Source: Sedimentibacter sp. MB31-C6
GTDB lineage: Bacteria; Bacillota; Clostridia; Tissierellales; Sedimentibacteraceae
Direction of reading: 5' to 3'
Length of the DNA: 64,000 bases
Assembly: GCF_035934735.1 (NCBI RefSeq)
Contig: NZ_CP142396.1
Location: 1,302,001-1,366,000, forward strand
Shown in pieces: positions 36,106-44,553 of the stretch. The number at the start of each line of letters is the position of its first letter. The first letter of the stretch is position 1. Both the position numbers and the translations under genes were made by a program. The notes under the pieces were generated by a model, which made no database searches, had not been told where the DNA came from, and saw nothing but the letters and a program-made list of their open reading frames with translations.

Positions 36106-37661
36106 TACTTTGCACCTCCCAACATTAATTCAATAAATGGGTTGAAGTAGTCTTCATCTTTTTTAATTACACCATCAAGGCCTTTTCCTCCAGTAAAGCT
36201 TCTCTTAACTCCGCCAAATTTACCTTTTTCAATAGTATCAAAAATTCCTTCCGAATCTATATCTTTAAGAAGTTCTTCGGCTTTAGAAAGTACTTCTTGC
36301 GCCCTTGACTGAATAATTCCATCTTTCTTAAATTCAACTTCATCTCCAATATTTTTCGCATTATTGAATATATATTGAGCATTTTCAATAGACAACATTC
36401 TATCTTGAAGATGAGGAGTGTGTATTGCTTCTGTTGGCATTCCTAATAGTTGTAATCCCTGATGCGTCCATATTGATATAAAGTTAAACATAGCATCTTG
36501 TAAATGACCTCTAAATATATTACCTGTCATAAATTTAGTAGGTGGCATATATTTCAAAGGAGCATTAGGGAATATTTCTCTTGCCATTTGAGCTTGTGCA
36601 AGTTCTAATAAAAATCCATTTTCTAATGTTGGGTTCATTTCAAAAGCATGCCCTAATCCCATTTGCTCTTCTGGAATTCCAGCTTTTAACGCAAATTGTT
36701 CATTTATAAACTGAGAAGCCAAAACTGTGTGAGCTTCCTCTACTGCATCAGCAGTAGTTAAATAATTGTCTTCACCAGTATTTATTATAATTCCAGCATA
36801 GCCATTAATTATTCTTGAGAAATATTGATCAACTAATGTTCTCTGCATATTAATATCTCTAAATAATATACCGTAAAGAGCATCATTAAGCATTACATCA
36901 AGTCTTTCAAGAGCTCCCATTGCTGCTATTTCTGGCATACATAATCCAGAACAATAATTACAAAGTCTAATGTATCTTCCTACTTCTTCTCCAACCTCAT
37001 CAAGAGCCTTTCTCATAATTCTAAAGTTTTCTTGAGTTGCAAAAGTACCACCAAACCCTTCAGTTGTAGGTCCATATGGTACATAGTCAAGTAAACTTTG
37101 AGCAGTTGTTCTAATAACCGCTATTATATCAGCTCCTTGTCTTGCAGCTGCTTGAGCTTGAATTACATCTTCATAAATATTTCCTGTTGCTACAATTACA
37201 TATAAATATGGCTTATTACCTTCTCCAATGGTATTAAGATAGTTGTCTCTTTTTTCTCTATTATTTTTAATTCTTTCTACCATTTGTTGAGCTATTGAAT
37301 AAACAGCATCCATGATTTTTTTCTCGTCAGCAATTGGTAACTTTGTTATATCAATTTCCCCTGAGCTGACTTTTTCTGCAACTTCTTGAGGGGTATTTCC
37401 TGTTTGTACCATTGCATTTCCAATCCAAAATGCTGCACCTTTTCCTAATCCGCCACCTTCTTTAATATTGTCAATTAATACATTTGGAAGGGGTTTTTCA
37501 ATTTCATCAACACCATCTACTCCCATTAATCTTGCAACAGTTCTTTCAACAGTTACAGTTGTGTGTACATCAATAAATTCTTGAACATTTTCTGCTATAT
37601 TATTGGCTGATGAACGTGCACTATCAATTAGCTGGGAGTTAAGATTTAATTTACTTTCCAT
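36105..37661 (-). CDS. kamD: Lysine 5,6-aminomutase, alpha subunit
   Basis: The 518-residue subunit forms the TIM barrel for substrate radical chemistry. Characteristic stretches are TVERTVARLMGVDGVD, LPNVLIDNIKEGGGLGKGAA, PYLYVIVATGNIYEDV and LMPTEAIHTPHLQD-like (GMPTEAIHTPHLQDRM). Length fits the family (about 516). The frame continues upstream to 37715, but ATG at 37661 has AAGGAGG spaced 5 nt and starts at the usual MESKLNL. It follows kamB after 84 bp and is coupled to kamE. Confidence 0.95.
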   Translation of the reverse strand: MESKLNLNSQLIDSARSSANNIAENVQEFIDVHTTVTVERTVARLMGVDGVDEIEKPLPNVLIDNIKEGGGLGKGAAFWIGNAMVQTGNTPQEVAEKVSSGEIDITKLPIADEKKIMDAVYSIAQQMVERIKNNREKRDNYLNTIGEGNKPYLYVIVATGNIYEDVIQAQAAARQGADIIAVIRTTAQSLLDYVPYGPTTEGFGGTFATQENFRIMRKALDEVGEEVGRYIRLCNYCSGLCMPEIAAMGALERLDVMLNDALYGILFRDINMQRTLVDQYFSRIINGYAGIIINTGEDNYLTTADAVEEAHTVLASQFINEQFALKAGIPEEQMGLGHAFEMNPTLENGFLLELAQAQMAREIFPNAPLKYMPPTKFMTGNIFRGHLQDAMFNFISIWTHQGLQLLGMPTEAIHTPHLQDRMLSIENAQYIFNNAKNIGDEVEFKKDGIIQSRAQEVLSKAEELLKDIDSEGIFDTIEKGKFGGVKRSFTGGKGLDGVIKKDEDYFNPFIELMLGGAK

Positions 37662-37745
37662 AATTACCTCCTTTTTTTCTTTAAGATTCTTCAATATATT
37701 TAAAGTTATAATCACTTACCACTTCAATTCTGCATTACCTATTAT

Positions 37746-39335
37746 TCAAATATACTTTTCTGCATCTTCTATAATTTTATCGTATATTCCTGCCATTTTT
37801 GCTATTCTCAAAGCATCCTTTGGTATGAAGTTTTGATATTGTACTTCGATTAATCTATAATCCATATACTTTGATATTTGATCAATATTGTTAATTGTTA
37901 TCATTCCAGTATCTTCAGGAAGTTTTAAACCTGCAACCTGTAAATTTTGTATATCACTATCATTAGCAACATTATCATAATGCGTTGTAAGTACTGTTAT
38001 ACAATCTTTGCTTTTCAAAAAATTTATTACAGCCTTTGTAATGGCATAACCTTCCTTTGGATTTGTACCTCCAGCAAGTTCATCAATTAAAATTAAAGAT
38101 CTTTCATCAGAATAATCTAACGCTTCTTTTAAATTTACTATTTCTGCCCCAAAGGTACTTAATCCCTTTTCAATAGACTGATCATCTCCCACTGATATAC
38201 TTATATGGTCGAATAAACATATTTTTGCATATTCACAAGGAACTAACATACCGTAACTTGCAGCTGCTACAATTTGTCCAATCATTCTAAGACTTACGGT
38301 TTTGCCCCCCATATTTGCTCCAGTTATACAAATAACTTTTTTATTTATGTTCAAATCTACTGGGATATATTCATTGTGTTTTTCTTTTAATGTTTTTTCT
38401 AATTTGAGGTTTCTACCACCTTTTATTATTATTTCAAGGTCAGATGTTATTTCTGGTTCAACTGATTTTGTTTTTTGCCCATAATTCGCTTTAGCAATAA
38501 TATAATCAACCCTTCCTATGATATGCATATTTCTTATAAATACATCATAGGAACTTTTTATTTCCTTGGAAATATTTTGTCGAATTTTATATTCTTCATT
38601 TTCTTCATCTATTGACAATACATCCAATTTATGCTCTAATTCATCTATTTCTTTATTGTTTTTAATTATATATATAATGTTTAAATAATTTTCACCTGAT
38701 ATTCTAAGATTTTGTTCTGCATTTAATGCTTCTATTTTATCTTTCTGTGATTTATTTACAATTACTTCATTTTTTAAATTAAGTTTAACGTTATACTTTT
38801 TTTCTATTTCTTCTTTTATTTGTTTTTTTAATATTCTAATTTTCTTATCTGTTTCTTTTTTATCTTTACGTATAATCCTTAATTTATCTGAATATTCATC
38901 ATAAATATAATAAGTATTCATTTTTTCATTTGCTGGATCTAATAATTCAAATAGATGTGGCAAAAGCGTTAATTTTAAATCTTCTATGGATAAAATGCCC
39001 CTTAAAATTCTCTCCATTTTTTCTACTTGTATTAGAAAGTTTTTAACTTCAAATAATTCAACTTCATCTAATACTTGATTATTTTTAGCCCGTTCTATAG
39101 TTTCGATTATATTTTTAGTATGTCTGAGAATATCTATAACATTTCGCCTTTTGCTTGTTTCAATAAATGCCCTAATTTTATTGAATTCTTGTTTTAGGTC
39201 CGCCTCTTGACCCTTTTTAAATGGTTTAGCTTCTAGCTTAGACTTAATGCCATATTCCGTTATTGGTCTTACTTCATTAAATATATAATCAAAATTTATA
39301 TTTTTTTTCGTATTATCTGTCATGAAAATTTTCAA
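37746..39335 (-). CDS. kamB: MutS-related protein KamB, aminomutase reactivase subunit
   Basis: The 529-residue protein has a MutS core/clamp-like helical region and a MutS ATPase domain with Walker A TGANMGGKTVSLR, LGTFGAEI-like STFGAEIVNLKEAL, Walker B SLILIDELAGGTNPKEG and TTHYDNV. It lacks mismatch-binding domains. KamB proteins are encoded in lysine aminomutase operons and, with KamC, are annotated as reactivating factors that replace damaged cobalamin; the mechanism is inferred from the family. The start is a TTG at 39335 overlapping the kamC stop (TTGA), with GGTGA upstream; an ATG 12 nt further in is an alternative. Confidence 0.88.
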   Translation of the reverse strand: MKIFMTDNTKKNINFDYIFNEVRPITEYGIKSKLEAKPFKKGQEADLKQEFNKIRAFIETSKRRNVIDILRHTKNIIETIERAKNNQVLDEVELFEVKNFLIQVEKMERILRGILSIEDLKLTLLPHLFELLDPANEKMNTYYIYDEYSDKLRIIRKDKKETDKKIRILKKQIKEEIEKKYNVKLNLKNEVIVNKSQKDKIEALNAEQNLRISGENYLNIIYIIKNNKEIDELEHKLDVLSIDEENEEYKIRQNISKEIKSSYDVFIRNMHIIGRVDYIIAKANYGQKTKSVEPEITSDLEIIIKGGRNLKLEKTLKEKHNEYIPVDLNINKKVICITGANMGGKTVSLRMIGQIVAAASYGMLVPCEYAKICLFDHISISVGDDQSIEKGLSTFGAEIVNLKEALDYSDERSLILIDELAGGTNPKEGYAITKAVINFLKSKDCITVLTTHYDNVANDSDIQNLQVAGLKLPEDTGMITINNIDQISKYMDYRLIEVQYQNFIPKDALRIAKMAGIYDKIIEDAEKYI

Positions 39336-40360
39336 TTTAAATCACCGCCTGACACCACATCAACTATTTTAATATTTGGAATGAAATGTTTTATTTTATT
39401 TTTAAAATCCTCACTGTCAAAAAAGTATCCTGATGGAGAAACTGGATTCAATGATACTGCTATTACTTTAATAGTATTAAATGTAGCAACTTTCAATCCT
39501 TTTCGTTTCAGTTCATTCCATATATTAATATCAACAAATACCTTTGTACCATCTTCAATTACTACTTCAAAGTTTTTTAAAAATTCATTTTGGCATAAAT
39601 CCCTTAACAAAATTGAGGTAACAGCTCCTTTAATAAAAACATGAGTTGTATTTTTATCGATAAGTTCACTGATTTTTTTGCCACCAGTAATGCTAGTTTC
39701 TATATCAGGTAGAATCACATCTCCTGTATTCTGAATAATACAAGATTTGTTTTTTATAGATATAAGTTTCTTTACATTTTCATCTACCTGCTTTAACGTA
39801 TAACATCCAACTGTATGAGCTGTCTTTTCAATTACCTTTTTCATATCTCTACTCAATACAGCACCTGTTGAAATAACACATGCATCTGTAATAACTGGTG
39901 AAGATACAGCCTTTCTGTCAATAGCACCGTCTATAAACACAACTTCTGCGCCATAATATTTAAGTTTTCTGCTAATATATTTCATATCTATAGCACTGAC
40001 AGGTCCTGCAATCTGCATATTGCCTCTCTGTCTAACTTTAACAATTATGACTTCTCCCATAGGAGTATTAATACCTGTTGTTTCTAATATTTCAACCTTA
40101 GCGTCTGATAGCATTAAGGCTTTTTTTGCGGTTGCTATGAACATACCTTCCGTTACAAGGATTGATGGCTTTTGTGTATCTGTTACAAGATCTAAGTTTT
40201 CTCCATCTCTACCTGTAGATGTTATGCCTATAATTATATTATTATTTTTTGCTTCTTCTATGAGATAATTGAGAGTAACAGTCTTGCCTGCATTTTTTGC
40301 TAATCCAATAATTGATATGGTTTTGTAATTTTCTTGTTTGATAATTTCAATTAGTCTCAT
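39332..40360 (-). CDS. kamC: KamC, P-loop ATPase of the aminomutase reactivase
   Basis: This 342-residue protein starts with a P-loop (ISIIGLAKNAGKTVTLNYL) followed by GITSTGRDGE and VEILETTGINTPMGE. No other common ATPase domain was recognised. Proteins of this type occur beside KamB in lysine 5,6-aminomutase operons and are named KamC. The stop overlaps the kamB start by 4 bp. It lies 132 bp after kamA, with a GTCATTCTGAACG repeat in that gap. Confidence 0.87.
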   Translation of the reverse strand: MRLIEIIKQENYKTISIIGLAKNAGKTVTLNYLIEEAKNNNIIIGITSTGRDGENLDLVTDTQKPSILVTEGMFIATAKKALMLSDAKVEILETTGINTPMGEVIIVKVRQRGNMQIAGPVSAIDMKYISRKLKYYGAEVVFIDGAIDRKAVSSPVITDACVISTGAVLSRDMKKVIEKTAHTVGCYTLKQVDENVKKLISIKNKSCIIQNTGDVILPDIETSITGGKKISELIDKNTTHVFIKGAVTSILLRDLCQNEFLKNFEVVIEDGTKVFVDINIWNELKRKGLKVATFNTIKVIAVSLNPVSPSGYFFDSEDFKNKIKHFIPNIKIVDVVSGGDLN

Positions 40361-40453
40361 AAAATCCCCTTTTTCATCAATAGAGATTCTACATCTGCGC
40401 CTCAGAATTATAACGTATTAGACATACTACGAAACCGAATATGCTCTTACCTT

Positions 40454-40481
40454 GTCATTCTGAACGCAGTGAAGGATCTCC
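40454..40481. repeat. GTCATTCTGAACG-type repeat, copy 2
   Basis: GTCATTCTGAACGCAGTGAA followed by GGATCTCC is a well-known type of dispersed bacterial intergenic repeat. It sits inside the lysine operon between kamA and kamC; the related copy at 35191 is in the opposite orientation, so the two bracket kamC-kamE. Confidence 0.75.
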
Positions 40482-40492
40482 ATTGTTTTTTA

Positions 40493-41743
40493 TTAATGTT
40501 TAGTTCTGTCTCTTCTTGCTAATTTTGTTGGTTCAAGAGCTAATTCATCACCTTGAAGTAATCCAGCAACTCCTGTTAAAGGATCCTCTTTTTTACCTTG
40601 ACATACATCACATGTACATTCTAATTCTGGTAAATGTGGCTCAGTATATGTTGTTATAACGCCTTCATAGTTTCTTAAAATAACTTTATCAGCTGATTGT
40701 GATAATACATAGTTTGGCATTACAGGTATTTTACCGCCACCACCAGGAGCATCGACAACAAATGTTGGTACTGCATATCCTGATGTATGACCTCTTAAAC
40801 TTTCAATTATTTCAATACCTTTTGCAACAGGTGTTCTAAAATGCTCAATACCTAAAGAAAGGTCACATTGATAAATATAGTATGGTCTTACTCTGTTCAT
40901 AACTAATTTATGAACTAAATCTCTCATAATATGAGGGCAATCATTTACTCCTCTTAACAATACTGATTGATTTCCTAAAGGTATACCTGCATCAGCAAGT
41001 TTTCTTAAAGCTTCCATTGATTCTTCTGTAAACTCATTTGGATGATTAAAATGAGTATTTAACCAAACTGGATGATATTTTTTAAGCATATTTACTAAAT
41101 CATCAGTGATTCTTTGTGGCAAAACAACAGGTGTTCTTGATCCAAGACGAATTATTTCAACATGTGGTATTTCTCTTAATTTCTTAAATATATATTCTAA
41201 CTTTTCATCAGAAACTAATAAACAATCTCCTCCTGATAATAAAACATCTCTTACTACTGGAGTATTTCTTATATATTCTATACATTTATCTATATTTTCC
41301 ATTGAAACTTCGTCGTCACATTGTCCAGCAAATCTTCTTCTAGTACAGTGTCTACAGTACATAGAACATTGATCAGTTATTAAAAATAATACTCTGTCTG
41401 GATATCTATGAGTTAAACCAGGTGCCGGTGAATCTGTGTCTTCATGCAATGGGTCTAACATATCAGCTGAACTTACATGAGTTTCGACGAATGTTGGAAC
41501 TGCTTGCATTCTAATTGGATCTCTTGGATCATCTTTATCCATGTGAGCTGCATAATATGGTGTGATACCCATTCTGAATTTTTCCAATACTTTTGCAATA
41601 TCTTCTTCTTCTTTTTTAGTAAAATTAATTACCTTTTTTAATTTTTCTACGGAGTCTAATCTGTTTTCAACTTGCCATTTCCAGTCATTCCATTGCTCAG
41701 GTTTTACATCTTTCCATAATTCAATCTCATTGTAGTAAGTCAT
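40493..41743 (-). CDS. kamA: Lysine 2,3-aminomutase (radical SAM)
   Basis: The 416-residue enzyme converts L-lysine to L-beta-lysine using SAM, a 4Fe-4S cluster and PLP. The cluster motif is C126-SMY-C130-RH-C133, followed by TRRRFAGQ. The region GGDCLLVSDEKL and the PLP-lysine region VVDAPGGGGKIPVMPNY match the family, as does a C-terminal zinc-type C-x-C-x2-C (ECTCDVCQG). Start ATG at 41743 has TGGAGG. It lies 82 bp after kdd in the same operon. Confidence 0.97.
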   Translation of the reverse strand: MTYYNEIELWKDVKPEQWNDWKWQVENRLDSVEKLKKVINFTKKEEEDIAKVLEKFRMGITPYYAAHMDKDDPRDPIRMQAVPTFVETHVSSADMLDPLHEDTDSPAPGLTHRYPDRVLFLITDQCSMYCRHCTRRRFAGQCDDEVSMENIDKCIEYIRNTPVVRDVLLSGGDCLLVSDEKLEYIFKKLREIPHVEIIRLGSRTPVVLPQRITDDLVNMLKKYHPVWLNTHFNHPNEFTEESMEALRKLADAGIPLGNQSVLLRGVNDCPHIMRDLVHKLVMNRVRPYYIYQCDLSLGIEHFRTPVAKGIEIIESLRGHTSGYAVPTFVVDAPGGGGKIPVMPNYVLSQSADKVILRNYEGVITTYTEPHLPELECTCDVCQGKKEDPLTGVAGLLQGDELALEPTKLARRDRTKH

Positions 41744-41825
41744 TTTAATACCTCCATAATTTTATTTATAAATAGGCAAAATACTAATTAAGTTCAAATA
41801 ATCTTAATTAGTATTTTATCTTAAA

Positions 41826-42866
41826 TTAAGCGTACAATTTAGTGTATAAATCTCTCATTTCCTTACTTTCTCTCATTATTTGAAGAGATGTATCTGCATG
41901 TCCTTTAGTATATCCATTACCTATAATCATATTTATGTCTTTTCCAACACCTTCAGCACCTAATGCTGCTTTAGTAAAGCTTGTTGCCATGCTGAAGAAG
42001 TATACTGTTCCTTCATCCTTAGTTGCAAGTATAGATGACATTTCACAATTAGGTCTAGATACACAGCTAATAACTAAATCACATAGTTTACCATCTGTAG
42101 CTTCCATTACTTTATCATAAACTTCCATAGCATTTGTTGCATCTCCTGATATACATACATCAGCTATACCTAATTTTTTTACTTTTTCAAGTGATACTTC
42201 TCTATGAGCCCAGCATATAACTTTTCCATTAGGACCAGCTAATTTCTTTGCTTCATATAGACACAATATACCTGATTTTCCTGCACCGCCTAATACTAAA
42301 ACAGTGTCTCCTTCTTTAACAAGTTTAACTGTTTGAGCTGGAGCTCCTGCTACATCTAGAACAGATAATGCAAGGTTTTCTGGTATATCATCTGGTAATT
42401 TTGCATAAATACCACTTTCAAATAATATAGCTTTACCTTTAATATCAACTTGGTCTATATCTTTTCTTACTGCAGTAATTTCTTCAATAACTAATGGAGT
42501 TAAAGATAATGAAACTAATGTTGCTATTTTATCTCCAACTTTTAAATCAGTTTTACCTTCTAATGCAGGTCCTATTTCTTCAACAGTTCCTATAAGCATT
42601 CCACCTGATCCAGTTACAGGGTTTTGATGTTTACCTCTATCAGCAACTATTCCCTTCATTATAACTTTAATTTTTCCTTCATCTCCACCAGCTTGATCTT
42701 TAATCTGTGTAAAACTAGCTGAATCAACATTTAATGTTTGTACATTAATTCGTATTTCGTTGTCATATATTTCCATAGAGTTGTCAATTTTTGTTGCTGG
42801 TTGTGGTAAAACACCTTTTGGTTCAATAACACGATGAGTTCCATATGGGTTTCCTTTTTTAATCAT
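41826..42866 (-). CDS. kdd: L-erythro-3,5-diaminohexanoate dehydrogenase
   Basis: The 346-residue protein has a zinc-alcohol-dehydrogenase-like fold with a Rossmann motif VLVLGGAGKSGILCLYEAKK. The start IKKGNPYGTHRVIEPKGVLP is characteristic of Kdd, which oxidatively deaminates 3,5-diaminohexanoate to 5-amino-3-oxohexanoate with NAD. It is the promoter-proximal gene of the operon kdd-kamA-kamC-kamB-kamD-kamE and lies about 65 bp from the start predicted by a sigma-54 promoter. kce and kal, often adjacent, are not in this window. Confidence 0.94.
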   Translation of the reverse strand: MIKKGNPYGTHRVIEPKGVLPQPATKIDNSMEIYDNEIRINVQTLNVDSASFTQIKDQAGGDEGKIKVIMKGIVADRGKHQNPVTGSGGMLIGTVEEIGPALEGKTDLKVGDKIATLVSLSLTPLVIEEITAVRKDIDQVDIKGKAILFESGIYAKLPDDIPENLALSVLDVAGAPAQTVKLVKEGDTVLVLGGAGKSGILCLYEAKKLAGPNGKVICWAHREVSLEKVKKLGIADVCISGDATNAMEVYDKVMEATDGKLCDLVISCVSRPNCEMSSILATKDEGTVYFFSMATSFTKAALGAEGVGKDINMIIGNGYTKGHADTSLQIMRESKEMRDLYTKLYA

Positions 42867-42943
42867 AGTACCTCCTAAAATTTACTTTCTTTTTAATTAA
42901 TTTTTGGTTGGGTTGAATATGGGTTTATTCATAAAACTAAGTT

Positions 42944-42958
42944 GCAAGTATTGTGCCA
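42944..42958 (-). promoter_or_regulatory. Sigma-54 promoter of the lysine fermentation operon
   Basis: On the minus strand TTGGCAC-AATAC-TTGCA is a full match to the -24/-12 consensus, with GG and GC 12 nt apart. The predicted start is near 42932, about 65 nt before kdd. A PAS-AAA-Fis activator gene lies 1.6 kb away at 44554. Confidence 0.88.
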
Positions 42959-42992
42959 ACTTTTTAATTAGTTGGCAAAAAAAATATTTAGC

Positions 42993-43052
42993 TAATTTTC
43001 AACATAAAAATATGTATTTCTTTTATATGTTTTTTTTAAGTGCCGAAAATTA
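42993..43052. promoter_or_regulatory. Candidate upstream activator sites for kdd
   Basis: TAATTTTCGGCAC occurs on the minus strand (complement of 43040-43052), and TAATTTTCAACAT on the plus strand at 42993-43005, giving an inverted pair. The first differs by one base from the direct repeats before the activator gene at 44506 and 44527. The sites lie about 40-100 bp upstream of the -24 element, a normal distance for enhancer-binding proteins. Confidence 0.6.
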
Positions 43053-43192
43053 ATCATGTATTAGTTTTTATGCTAATTCATCAGTTATAAATAGTATTAC
43101 ATTTAATTATATTTATCATTCAACTTATTTATTGATTTTTCATATAATATATGAAATAATAGTATTATATTTTAATAGAAAAGGATAATAAA

Positions 43193-43999
43193 ATGGATAA
43201 TAGACCTATTGGAATTTTTGATTCTGGCGTTGGCGGACTTACTGTAATGAGAGAAATTATAGAGCAACTTCCCTATGAAAATCTTATATATTTTGGTGAT
43301 ACAGCTAGAATACCATATGGATCAAAATCAGTTCAAACAATAAAGAAATATGCATTTCAATGTGCTTCTTTCTTGAAAAGCAAGGACGTAAAAACAATAG
43401 TTATTGCATGTAACACTGCTAGTTCAATTGCTCTTGAACACCTTCAAAACAATTTTGATTTACCCGTTATTGGAGTAATCGAGCCTGGTTCTAGAAGTGC
43501 TGCTTCTGCAACAAAAAATGGTCGTATTGGCGTAATTGGTACTATAGCTACTATTAACAGTAATGCTTACCAATCAAAAATCATGGAGTATAAACATGAT
43601 TCTGAAGTTATCGGTATACCTTGTCCACTTTTTGTTCCAATAATTGAGGAAGGTTGGGAATATTCAACTGTAGCAGAATTAACAGCTGAAAAATATCTTA
43701 CGGAATTAATTGAACATGATGTAGATTCATTAGTATTAGGATGTACTCATTATCCAATATTGAGATACACAATTAAAAAAGTTGTGGGACCAAATGTTAA
43801 ACTTGTAAATCCAGCCTTTGAAACTGCTCGAGATTTAAGAAAACTCCTAACAGATGAAAATATACTCAATGAAAACTATGAAATACCTAACTATGAGTAT
43901 TATACAAGCGATGCACCTGAACGGTTTAGGAGAATTGGAGGTAATTTTTTAAAAAAAGAAATAGATAATTTATATGAAATAGCTATAGATAATCTTTAG
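43193..43999 (+). CDS. murI: Glutamate racemase
   Basis: This 268-residue enzyme makes D-glutamate for peptidoglycan. The two catalytic cysteines lie in ACNTASS and LGCTHYPIL, with the N-terminal GIFDSGVGGLTVMREI and the PYGSKS loop. Length fits the family. ATG at 43193 follows AAAAGGAT. It is transcribed divergently from the lysine operon and is followed after 44 bp by a DUF1934 gene. Confidence 0.95.
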   Translation: MDNRPIGIFDSGVGGLTVMREIIEQLPYENLIYFGDTARIPYGSKSVQTIKKYAFQCASFLKSKDVKTIVIACNTASSIALEHLQNNFDLPVIGVIEPGSRSAASATKNGRIGVIGTIATINSNAYQSKIMEYKHDSEVIGIPCPLFVPIIEEGWEYSTVAELTAEKYLTELIEHDVDSLVLGCTHYPILRYTIKKVVGPNVKLVNPAFETARDLRKLLTDENILNENYEIPNYEYYTSDAPERFRRIGGNFLKKEIDNLYEIAIDNL

Positions 44000-44043
44000 T
44001 AAACTCTTTTAGATAAAACACAACAATAAGGATGTGAAACAAC

Positions 44044-44463
44044 TTGGAAAATGTTAAAATTAAAATAGTTACGATTCAAACAATTGATGATGCTGGTAAT
44101 GAAGATACTATAGAGCTTGTTACAGAAGCTAAGATTGATAAAACAGATGAATGCTTTATAATAGATTATGATGAAAGTGATATTACTGAAACTAAAGAAA
44201 GTAAAACTAGACTAAAAATATATAAAGATAAAATGCTTATGACAAAAATCGGAACTTTTTCTTCTAAAATGGAATTTGAAAAAGGGAAGAACTTTCAAAA
44301 CATTTATTCTACGCCCTATGGAACTTTTGACTTAAATTTTAGCACACTATGTTATGAATATAATCTGAATAACAAAGGAAAAGGTAGTGTTTATGTAGAG
44401 TATAAAATGGTTTTTGGTAAATCAAGTAAAAATTATAATAAATTAAAGATTGATATTTTATAA
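44044..44463 (+). CDS. DUF1934 (YwiB-like) beta-barrel protein
   Basis: The 139-residue protein resembles DUF1934/YwiB proteins: CFIIDYDESDITETKESKTR near residue 38, MEFEKGKNFQNIYSTPYGTF near 77, and LCYEYNLNNKGKGSVYVEY near 100. Its function is unknown; a calycin-like barrel is known for the family. The start is a TTG at 44044 with AAGGATG upstream; the nearby ATG at 44051 is in another frame. It is 44 bp after murI, probably co-transcribed. Confidence 0.8.
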   Translation: MENVKIKIVTIQTIDDAGNEDTIELVTEAKIDKTDECFIIDYDESDITETKESKTRLKIYKDKMLMTKIGTFSSKMEFEKGKNFQNIYSTPYGTFDLNFSTLCYEYNLNNKGKGSVYVEYKMVFGKSSKNYNKLKIDIL

Positions 44464-44505
44464 ACATACTTTTATGAAAAATATATAAATACGAACATTG
44501 TAGCC

Positions 44506-44539
44506 TAATTTTCGGCATTCTATGCATAATTTTCGGCAT
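44506..44539 (+). promoter_or_regulatory. Direct repeat TAATTTTCGGCAT x2, 21 bp apart
   Basis: Identical 13-bp copies at 44506-44518 and 44527-44539 are exactly 21 bp (two helical turns) apart, just before the RBS of the sigma-54 activator gene. The same motif, with one change, recurs upstream of kdd. Inferred to be the activator's own binding site, giving autoregulation. Confidence 0.65.
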
Positions 44540-44553
44540 ATGAAAGGAGCAGT

